Part shown: piece by piece, positions 1 to 5,150 of the stretch
Layout: every line of letters begins with the position of its first letter
Numbering within the stretch: the stretch's first letter is position 1
Assembly: GCA_002455175.1 (NCBI GenBank)
Contig: DKKJ01000434.1
Coordinates: 31,950-37,099, forward strand
Length of the DNA: 5,150 bases
Direction of reading: 5' to 3'
DNA from: Opitutaceae bacterium UBA6669
GTDB taxonomy: Bacteria; Verrucomicrobiota; Verrucomicrobiia; Opitutales; Opitutaceae
The notes under the pieces: model-generated
Told to the model about the DNA's origin: nothing
Seen by the model: the letters and a program-made list of their open reading frames with translations, nothing else
The model's database searches: none
Program-made: the position numbers and the translations under genes

Positions 1-6
1 AAAGCC

Positions 7-810
7 ATGCCGGATCCCGCCGAGAATCCCCCACCTGCCAAGGGTGCCGTCGTTACTGCTCGTACCCTGACGGTAGCGCCAGCGATTCTTGGCAAACCAT
101 TGGCGGAGCCATGGCGAAGGCTGGGGGGTATGTCCGTGGACTTGCTGGTTATCGCAGGGCTATCAATCCTCTCGGGCCCCTGGCTAGCGATCGGCACTGG
201 CGCGATGTTGATCGTACTTTTCGGCAACGACCGTGAATCTCCGCTGCCAAAAAAGCTGATTCGTTGGGTGTGTCGCGGACTAGGCGCAGTCGTCGTGGCC
301 CTCGCGATTCTCGCTTTAGGTCATGCTCCATTCATCAAAAAGGACTGGGGCGTGCTCACCGGGAAATCATCTCAGGCGTCATCATTGGAGCCCGTCTGGA
401 TCGCTCCCGACGCCTCTATGAGCGATCTGCGTCGTGCCAACGACAAGCTGCAACAGCAGGTGAGTCTCCTCAAGTCCGAGAATAAAGAGCAGCGCGCCGC
501 CGCAGCGTCCTGGGCGTATCAAGCGCGCAACTTCGCCGGCGCCTTGGGGGTGACCTTCGGGTGGTCCGGCATTTACTTCACGTTGATGGCGGGCACGTGT
601 GGCGGTCGATCTCTGGGGAAATTCGTGTTTCGTACGGTACCGCTCAAGACCGACGGCACGCCGTTCACCTATTTCGATGCCTTCATCCGTCACGGTGGCT
701 ATGTCGCAGGCGTCGCGATGGGTCTGACGGGATTTCTCAAGCTGCTCTGGGAGCCCAACCGCCAAGCCGTGGAAGACCGCATCGCCGGCACCGTGGTCGT
801 CAACGTGTGA
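7..810 (+). CDS. RDD family membrane protein with an internal coiled-coil insertion
   Basis: A 267-residue membrane protein of the RDD family; members are small multi-helix inner-membrane proteins, some implicated in ion or solute transport, and the specific role here is unknown. The N-terminal signature is visible at residues 35-50 (PWRRLGGMSVDLLVIA, with R38 and D45). The C-terminal half is at about 196-265: a GGRSLGKFVFR stretch, then AFIRHGGY, and a final LLWEPNRQAVEDRIAGT ending with D257, typical of RDD proteins. Hydrophobic segments lie near residues 43-73, 91-107, 176-196 and 230-247. Between the two halves sits an unusual polar stretch (about 112-165) containing a probable short coiled coil at 138-165 (LRRANDKLQQQVSLLKSENK). 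A Pro/Ala-rich stretch of about 30 residues precedes the domain. The reading frame is open to the left edge, so the true start may lie outside the window; the ATG at 7 is the first one inside it. Family call is fairly secure, function is not. Confidence 0.8.
   Translation: MPDPAENPPPAKGAVVTARTLTVAPAILGKPLAEPWRRLGGMSVDLLVIAGLSILSGPWLAIGTGAMLIVLFGNDRESPLPKKLIRWVCRGLGAVVVALAILALGHAPFIKKDWGVLTGKSSQASSLEPVWIAPDASMSDLRRANDKLQQQVSLLKSENKEQRAAAASWAYQARNFAGALGVTFGWSGIYFTLMAGTCGGRSLGKFVFRTVPLKTDGTPFTYFDAFIRHGGYVAGVAMGLTGFLKLLWEPNRQAVEDRIAGTVVVNV
418..501 (+). other. Predicted coiled-coil segment within the RDD protein
   Basis: Residues 138-165 of the RDD protein form a charged, Gln/Lys/Glu-rich, Leu-spaced stretch with hydrophobic positions L141, L148, V152 and L155 at roughly heptad spacing. 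It has no proline or glycine. It lies in the loop between hydrophobic segments at about 91-107 and 176-196, so it could mediate oligomerisation or partner binding. This is judged by eye, without a coiled-coil predictor. Confidence 0.5.
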
Positions 811-857
811 TCGCTACCACCTCTCCCACACGTCTCCGCTCCCCTTCTCCTTTCTGC
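811..857 (+). other. Short spacer with pyrimidine tract, no Shine-Dalgarno
   Basis: The 47 bases between the RDD stop and the propeller start are strongly C/T-rich; 841-857 has 16 pyrimidines in 17 bases. I see no purine-rich ribosome-binding motif, no terminator hairpin and no convincing promoter. The short gap suggests the two genes may share a transcript. Confidence 0.45.
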
Positions 858-962
858 ATGAACGTCCACTCGTCACTGCCCCGTCGCTCGTTTCTTAAAT
901 TCTCTCTTACTGCCACTGTCGGCATCACCGCTTTCTCACGAAAGCTTTCAGCCGCTCAGGCC
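858..962 (+). other. Twin-arginine signal peptide coding segment
   Basis: Encodes residues 1-35 of the propeller protein. The n-region carries R9-R10 followed by S-F-L-K, the h-region is SLTATVGITAF, and an A-x-A type cleavage site (A33-Q-A35) closes it. The layout implies export of a folded, possibly cofactor-bearing protein to the periplasm. Confidence 0.75.
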
Positions 963-1916
963 GCTGGTCTGCCCTCTTCGCTGGGACACGGCGCGTTCCG
1001 CTACGAGCAGGTTCCTGGGTGGGGTGTCCTCAACGAAAAGACCCCAGTCAACAACTGCCACGGGCTCGCCCAAGACCGCGAGGGTCATATCATCCTTCTC
1101 AACGACGACGCCACCAACAATGTGATCATCTACGATCGCGCGGGCAAACTCGTCCACAAGTGGGGCACGCAGTTCCCCGGCGCTCACGGTCTATCACTGG
1201 TGCAGGAAAACAATCGTGAAGTCCTTTTCATTACCGACCTAAAAACGAACCGCGTAGCCAAAACGACTCTCGATGGGGTCACTTTGGACGAATGGCTCTG
1301 GCCTGCCGATTCCGGTAAGTATGAAAAGGCTGATCAGTACCGGCCGTCATGGACGCTACACCCAGGAAACGGTGAGTTTTATGTACTCGATGGATACGGG
1401 CGTGACTACATCCTCCACTACGGAAAAGACGGAAAGCGCCAAAGAATACTTGGTGGCCCGGAAGGCGGAATTGTCCACTGGGGTCCCCACGGTGGCATGA
1501 TCGACCGACTGCCAAGCGGCGAGGACACGCTGCTCATTGCTATGAGCGATCAGCGCTACCTGCTCCGCCTCAACTTAGAGGGAAAGAAACTTGCCCAATA
1601 TGATCTACCCGGAGGAAATCCGCGACAAATCCGGCGCTACGGAGACCACTATTTTGTCGCTCACCTCGCCGACAACTGGCCCGCAGACCGTTCGAGTCGG
1701 GGTTTTATCTCCGTTCTGGATACCTCGTTCCGCGTGGTGGCGAACATAGGTGGGACAGCCCCCGACTACGATGATGCCGGCCGACTTCAACCGATGGCCC
1801 ATGTCGGAAACCTCTTTCAGCATCCCCACGACCTTCTGGTGGATCGAGAAAGCAGTCTTTACGTTGCCCAATTTGCGTCCGGAAAAACCTATCCAATCAA
1901 GCTGGTCCGTGTCTAG
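858..1916 (+). CDS. Tat-exported six-bladed beta-propeller (NHL-like) protein
   Basis: A 352-residue protein predicted to be exported folded by the twin-arginine pathway. Residues 8-16 (PRRSFLKFS) match the Tat consensus, followed by a hydrophobic core (about 16-26) and a likely signal-peptidase site in SAAQA-AG after residue 35. The mature part reads as a beta-propeller: repeated strand units such as NCHGLAQDREGHIILLNDD (66-84), VIIYDRAGKLVHKWG (89-103), WTLHPGNGEFYVLDGYGRD (165-183) and HPHDLLVDRESSLYVAQF (322-339) resemble NHL/peptidyl-amidating-lyase-type blades. Recurrent histidines (H68, H110, H168, H211, H269, H322, H324) sit at the starts of blades, where such folds often place ligand or metal sites; this is inference. 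The ATG at 858 is chosen because it puts the Tat motif at the N-terminus; the frame is open back to 561, but that part overlaps the RDD gene and reads as out-of-frame sequence. There is no Shine-Dalgarno; a pyrimidine tract (841-857) precedes the start. Substrate and catalytic activity, if any, are unknown. Confidence 0.82.
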   Translation: MNVHSSLPRRSFLKFSLTATVGITAFSRKLSAAQAAGLPSSLGHGAFRYEQVPGWGVLNEKTPVNNCHGLAQDREGHIILLNDDATNNVIIYDRAGKLVHKWGTQFPGAHGLSLVQENNREVLFITDLKTNRVAKTTLDGVTLDEWLWPADSGKYEKADQYRPSWTLHPGNGEFYVLDGYGRDYILHYGKDGKRQRILGGPEGGIVHWGPHGGMIDRLPSGEDTLLIAMSDQRYLLRLNLEGKKLAQYDLPGGNPRQIRRYGDHYFVAHLADNWPADRSSRGFISVLDTSFRVVANIGGTAPDYDDAGRLQPMAHVGNLFQHPHDLLVDRESSLYVAQFASGKTYPIKLVRV

Positions 1917-1931
1917 AGGGCCTACATCCCG

Positions 1932-1969
1932 TCTTAACGTTTTCTTAATGCCCTAGGCTCACCTCTTAA
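1932..1969 (+). repeat. Three helically phased TCTTAA direct repeats (candidate response-regulator operator)
   Basis: Exact TCTTAA occurs at 1932-1937, 1943-1948 and 1964-1969. Start-to-start spacings are 11 and 21 bases, about one and two helical turns. The first pair is TCTTAA-N5-TCTTAA, the same hexamer-N5-hexamer layout I recall for the E. coli KdpE site (TTTATA-N5-TTTACA) and typical of OmpR/PhoB-family regulators. Its place directly upstream of kdpA makes an operator role plausible. Confidence 0.45.
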
Positions 1970-1990
1970 TTAGGTAAATTCGGCCGTCAG

Positions 1991-2003
1991 CCCTAAACTA
2001 GGG
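1991..2003 (+). promoter_or_regulatory. Small inverted repeat abutting the kdpA start
   Basis: CCCTA (1991-1995) and TAGGG (1999-2003) are perfect complements around a 3-base AAC loop. The right arm overlaps the only purine-rich stretch before kdpA (AGGGG, 2000-2004), which ends one base before the ATG, closer than a normal Shine-Dalgarno. A hairpin here could affect initiation, but five pairs with a tight loop may be chance. Confidence 0.25.
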
Positions 2004-2005
2004 GC

Positions 2006-3697
2006 ATGACGGCGAATGATGTCCTACGGATTCTTCTTTTTCTGGGTCTTCTAACCGCCTTGGCGCCTTTGCTGGGGCGGCAGATGGCGAGACTATTTTC
2101 AGGAGAACACCATATTCTCCTACGCTTGCTGGGCCCAGTGGAGCGGTGCCTTTACCGCCTTTGCCGTATCGACCCAAAGGAGGAGATGACGTGGAGGCAT
2201 TTCCTTCTGGTGCTGATCCTCATCGATGGCATCGGATTGGGCGTCGTCTTCGTCCTTCAACTTACCCAACACGCCCTCCCTCTTAACCCGTCTTCGTTAT
2301 CGCCAGTAGCCTGGCCATTGGCGCTCAATACCGCGATCAGTTTCGCCACCAACACCAACTGGCAGGCGTATTCGGGCGAAGCCACCCTGAGCTATTTTAC
2401 TCAGATGCTTGGCCTCACGGTGCAAAACTTTCTCAGCGCCGCCACAGGCATCGCGGGAGCTTTGGCTCTCATTCGCGGCTTGGCCCGACGCTCCGCCCAA
2501 ACCGTAGGAAATGCCTGGGTCGATCTCACCCGAGCCACGCTCTTTGTCCTTTTGCCACTTTCCTTCCTCCTCGGACTTGCACTGGTCTCACAGGGGACTC
2601 CTCAGACGTTTGATCCGTCTCCCACCGTCACAACCTTGGAGGGAGCCTCCCAGGTGATACCGCTCGGACCCGCCGCTTCCCAGATCGCCATCAAACAGCT
2701 GGGGACGAACGGTGGGGGATTCTACGGCGTCAACAGCGCCCATCCTTTCGAGAACCCCACCCCACTCTCTAATTTTCTCCAGGTTCTGTCCATTCTGCTG
2801 CTGCCCGCCGCTTTGACGTTCACCTTCGGCTATATGGTAGGATCGCCGCGTCATGGGTGGGCGCTCTTTGGGACCATGAGTAGTCTATTTTTGATTACGT
2901 TGAGCCTTTCTCTTTGGTCCGAGTTTAAACCAGTTCCGTCCTTAGCGGAAACCCTGCCCATGGAGGGAAAGGAGGTTCGCATCGGCGTCGCCTCCAGCAT
3001 TCTCTGGTCAACCGCCACCACCGCTGCCTCCAACGGATCCGTCAACGCCATGCAGGGTTCACTCTCACCTGCCTCGGGTGGTCTGGCGCTGGTGAACATG
3101 CTCTCTGGAGAGGTCGTGTTCGGTGGCGTTGGCTCGGGTCTCTATGGCATCCTGCTCTTTGCAATGATCACGGTTTTTCTCGCCGGACTCATGGTAGGAC
3201 GAACACCTGAGTACTTGGGAAAAAAAATTGAAGCCTTCGAGATCCGCATGTGTGCAATCGCTCTTCTAGCTCCCGCCGCTTGCGTTCTCCTTATGACAGC
3301 CCTGGCCGTGATGACCGAAGCCGGGAGAGCAGGCCCCGCTCACTCGGGCGCCCCGGGTCTGACGGAGATACTCTATGCCTTCGCTTCCATGGGAAATAAC
3401 AATGGAAGCGCCTTCGGTAGCTTATCGGCGAATACGCCTTTCTACAATTTGTTGGGCGGACTGGCCATGTTGGTCGGCCGCTTCGCAGTGCTGACCCCAG
3501 TCCTGGCCATTGCGGGACGGTTGGCGGCAAAAAAAATCTCTCCCGCTTCCGCTGGAACCTTTCCGACAGACGGTGTGCTTTTTATCGTCCTGCTCGGTAC
3601 CGTCATCGTCATCGAGAGCGCCCTCACTTTCTTTCCAGCCCTTGCTCTTGGTCCCATTCTTGAGCACGGCCTCTACCTCGCTGGCCGCGCGTCGTAA
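2006..3697 (+). CDS. kdpA: Potassium-transporting ATPase subunit KdpA
   Basis: The potassium-binding, channel-like subunit of the high-affinity KdpFABC pump in the inner membrane; it selects K+ and passes it to KdpB for ATP-driven uptake. At 563 residues it is close to the usual length (about 557 in E. coli). The four selectivity-filter loops of this superfamily-of-K-transporters fold are visible: TNTNWQ (115-120), GTNGGGF (233-239), ASNGSVNAM (341-349) and GNNNGSAF (463-470). Other family hallmarks are [13 protein letters not shown] (122-134), [14 protein letters not shown] (137-150), [14 protein letters not shown] (368-381), [12 protein letters not shown] (398-409) and the C-terminal [12 protein letters not shown] (539-550). 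About ten hydrophobic helices run through the protein, beginning at residues 7-23. The start at 2006 gives the expected hydrophobic N-terminus; AGGGG lies only one base upstream, so the ribosome-binding site is atypical. kdpB follows after 13 bases, indicating an operon. No frameshift or missing motif is seen. Confidence 0.98.
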   Translation: MTANDVLRILLFLGLLTALAPLLGRQMARLFSGEHHILLRLLGPVERCLYRLCRIDPKEEMTWRHFLLVLILIDGIGLGVVFVLQLTQHALPLNPSSLSPVAWPLALNTAISFATNTNWQAYSGEATLSYFTQMLGLTVQNFLSAATGIAGALALIRGLARRSAQTVGNAWVDLTRATLFVLLPLSFLLGLALVSQGTPQTFDPSPTVTTLEGASQVIPLGPAASQIAIKQLGTNGGGFYGVNSAHPFENPTPLSNFLQVLSILLLPAALTFTFGYMVGSPRHGWALFGTMSSLFLITLSLSLWSEFKPVPSLAETLPMEGKEVRIGVASSILWSTATTAASNGSVNAMQGSLSPASGGLALVNMLSGEVVFGGVGSGLYGILLFAMITVFLAGLMVGRTPEYLGKKIEAFEIRMCAIALLAPAACVLLMTALAVMTEAGRAGPAHSGAPGLTEILYAFASMGNNNGSAFGSLSANTPFYNLLGGLAMLVGRFAVLTPVLAIAGRLAAKKISPASAGTFPTDGVLFIVLLGTVIVIESALTFFPALALGPILEHGLYLAGRAS

Positions 3698-3710
3698 GCC
3701 TTTCTCTCTC
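3698..3710 (+). other. Pyrimidine-rich kdpA-kdpB spacer without Shine-Dalgarno
   Basis: Twelve of these 13 bases are C or T, ending in TTTCTCTCTC directly before the kdpB ATG. There is no purine-rich ribosome-binding motif, so kdpB initiation probably relies on translational coupling to kdpA or on Shine-Dalgarno-independent initiation. Confidence 0.45.
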
Positions 3711-5150
3711 ATGAACGCATCATCTGCCCATTGGCTCCAACCGGCTTTGCTGCGCCGCGCGATCTTAGATTCGTTTCGCAAGCTCTCGCCCGCGTCGCTC
3801 GTAAAGATGCCCGTGATCGCGCTCACTGCGGTGGGCGCCTGTCTCACCACGCTCGCCATCGGACAAGCCCTCTACTCTGGGCATGATTGGGTTTTTCCCG
3901 CTCACCTCAGCCTCTGGCTTTGGTTTACTGTACTCTTCGCCAACTTTTCCGAAGCAGTGGCCGAAGGTCGCGGCCGCGCCCAGGCTGACGCCCTAAGGAG
4001 AACCCGCACCCACACGCAGGCCAAGCGGCTGAGGGGTGACCAAATTGAGACCGTGCCGGCGGCCCAACTTCGCCGGGGCGACGTGGTGGTCTGCGAAGCG
4101 GGCGACACCATTCCCGCCGACGGCGAAGCCATTGAAGGGATTGCCAGCGTGGACGAATCAGCCATCACCGGCGAATCCGCGCCGGTCATTCGAGAAAGCG
4201 GTGGCGACCGGTGCGCAGTGACCGGAGGCACGCGGGTCATCTCAGATCGAATCGTGGTCCGAGTGACCTCCGAACCGGGCAACACATTCGTTGATCGGAT
4301 GATTCAGCTCGTGGAAGGAGCCAAGCGGCAGCGCACTCCCAACGAGATTGCCCTAGGTATTCTCCTCGTGGCCCTCTCACTGATCTTCCTTCTCGCCGTC
4401 GCCACACTTTCGCCTTTGGCAACATTTGTGGAGGCGGGTGCCGGTCAGTCTGGAGTCGTGGACGTCTCACTGCCCACTCTCGTGGCGTTGTTTGTCTGTT
4501 TGATCCCCACCACGATTGGCGGACTTCTCAGCGCCATCGGCATCAGCGGTATCGACCGTCTCATTCGCCGCAACGTGATCGCCACCTCAGGTCGCGCCAT
4601 AGAGGCCGCTGGGGACATTGACGTACTCATGTTGGACAAGACAGGCACCATTACCCTGGGAAATCGACAAGCCTCCGAGTTCATACCTGCACCCGGTGTA
4701 CCCACATCTGAACTGGTGGAAGCCGCCCTGCTCGCGTCGCTCGCGGACGAAACGCCAGAAGGTCGAAGCATTGTGACTCTGGCTCGCACCTACCCAGGTG
4801 TGAAGCCGGATGTAGTCTCTGGATCGGATACAGTCTTCGTTCCCTTTACAGCACAAACGCGCATGAGTGGAGTCGACTTTGCTTCCGATGACGCTGCTCC
4901 CTCTGGGGGCCGGATCCGCAAGGGGGCGCCGGACAGCGTCCGTCGTTGGGTGGAGTCCTTGCATGGCGCGTTTCCGCGCGCGGTCACAGAACGGGCCGAC
5001 GCTGTCTCGCGGGCTGGAGCGACCCCTCTCGCCGTTGCCAAAGACTCCCGCGTTCTCGGCCTGATTTGCCTCAAAGATGTAGTAAAGGCCGGACTGAAAG
5101 AACGTTTCAGCCACCTTCGTTCCATGGGGATCCGTACAATCATGATCACT
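3711..5150 (+). CDS. kdpB: Potassium-transporting P-type ATPase subunit KdpB (partial, 3' end beyond window)
   Basis: The catalytic P-type ATPase subunit of KdpFABC, which hydrolyses ATP and carries K+ across the inner membrane with KdpA. The window holds the first 480 codons with no stop; the family is about 680 residues, so roughly 200 C-terminal residues are missing. Visible in order: first membrane helices (about 35-80), the actuator domain with DESAITGES (148-156), the helix with CLIPTTIGG (263-271), the phosphorylation motif DKTGT with the catalytic aspartate D309, then the nucleotide-binding domain with ETPEGRSI (347-354), [12 protein letters not shown] (376-387) and RKGAPDS (403-409), and the start of the hinge region RTIMIT at the edge. 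S156 in TGES matches the serine whose phosphorylation inhibits E. coli KdpB at high potassium. ATG 3711 is chosen for the match of [15 protein letters not shown] to the family N-terminus. The loop before the CLIPTT helix (about 233-254) looks some eight residues longer than in E. coli. kdpC is expected next. Confidence 0.97.
   Translation, partial: MNASSAHWLQPALLRRAILDSFRKLSPASLVKMPVIALTAVGACLTTLAIGQALYSGHDWVFPAHLSLWLWFTVLFANFSEAVAEGRGRAQADALRRTRTHTQAKRLRGDQIETVPAAQLRRGDVVVCEAGDTIPADGEAIEGIASVDESAITGESAPVIRESGGDRCAVTGGTRVISDRIVVRVTSEPGNTFVDRMIQLVEGAKRQRTPNEIALGILLVALSLIFLLAVATLSPLATFVEAGAGQSGVVDVSLPTLVALFVCLIPTTIGGLLSAIGISGIDRLIRRNVIATSGRAIEAAGDIDVLMLDKTGTITLGNRQASEFIPAPGVPTSELVEAALLASLADETPEGRSIVTLARTYPGVKPDVVSGSDTVFVPFTAQTRMSGVDFASDDAAPSGGRIRKGAPDSVRRWVESLHGAFPRAVTERADAVSRAGATPLAVAKDSRVLGLICLKDVVKAGLKERFSHLRSMGIRTIMIT

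Larger units (their letters stand above)
1917..2005 (+). promoter_or_regulatory. Probable kdp promoter/operator region
   Basis: These 89 bases separate the propeller stop from kdpA and are more AT-rich than the flanking genes. They hold three TCTTAA hexamers (1932-1937, 1943-1948, 1964-1969) and an AT-rich stretch (1964-1980) that could contain a -10 element such as TAAATT (1975-1980). No good -35 box lies 16-18 bases upstream of it, which would suit an activator-dependent promoter. kdp operons are generally induced under potassium limitation by the KdpD/KdpE two-component system; that KdpE acts here is inference. No kdpF reading frame is present. Confidence 0.5.

Noticed and set aside
382..765. 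127-residue minus-strand open frame opposite the RDD gene
   Set aside because: The + strand frame has coherent membrane helices and RDD signatures; the antisense product is Arg/Gly-rich without a domain.
561..857. Upstream extension of the propeller reading frame to an ATG at 561
   Set aside because: It overlaps the RDD gene in another frame and would place the twin-arginine motif about 108 residues from the N-terminus; the overlapped part is Arg/His-rich as out-of-frame sequence usually is.
1916..1930. Possible terminator after the propeller gene (GGG...CCC)
   Set aside because: Only three base pairs around a loop and no following T-run at suitable spacing; not a credible intrinsic terminator.
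1934..1980. A classical sigma-70 promoter for kdpA
   Set aside because: -10-like AT-rich hexamers exist but no matching -35 box at 16-18 bases; kept only as a general promoter region rather than a specific promoter call.
3422..3859. 145-residue minus-strand open frame spanning the kdpA-kdpB junction
   Set aside because: It lies opposite conserved coding sequence of both genes and resembles no family; treated as an antisense shadow.
4587..5114. 175-residue minus-strand open frame opposite kdpB
   Set aside because: The + strand frame carries clear KdpB motifs across the whole stretch; the antisense product is low-complexity in character with no recognisable domain.

Overview
The window carries four protein-coding genes, all on the + strand and tightly packed: an RDD-type membrane protein (7-810), a twin-arginine-exported beta-propeller protein (858-1916), kdpA (2006-3697), and a kdpB gene that runs off the right edge (3711-5150+). 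The DNA is moderately GC-rich and looks like a Gram-negative chromosome. None of the starts visible with upstream sequence has a well-placed Shine-Dalgarno motif, and two sit behind pyrimidine tracts. A Tat-exported propeller beside an RDD protein would fit the PVC group, perhaps Verrucomicrobiota, but this is a tentative inference from gene style; no marker gene is present.

Left half (1-1916): the RDD gene has an RDD membrane domain whose two halves are separated by extra hydrophobic segments and a short coiled coil. It is followed after 47 bases by the propeller gene, which has a clear RR-x-F-L-K twin-arginine signal and a histidine-rich six-bladed-propeller-like body. The two could be co-transcribed; no function links them to each other or to potassium transport from sequence alone.

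Intergenic 1917-2005: this is the only AT-richer gap and probably holds the kdp promoter. It contains three copies of TCTTAA starting at 1932, 1943 and 1964, i.e. spaced 11 and 21 bases, on one face of the helix. That is the geometry of an OmpR/KdpE-family response-regulator operator, and it is the most interesting non-coding signal here.

Right half (2006-5150): kdpA and kdpB, separated by 13 bases, encode the potassium-channel-like subunit and the P-type ATPase subunit of the high-affinity KdpFABC potassium pump. KdpA shows all four selectivity-filter loops; KdpB shows the TGES, IPTTIGG and DKTGT motifs. kdpC (and any kdpDE sensor genes) would lie to the right, outside the window. No kdpF fits in the gap before kdpA.

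I see no mobile element, RNA gene, CRISPR array or evidently new multi-gene system. The window is mostly a known transport operon plus two less-characterised neighbours.
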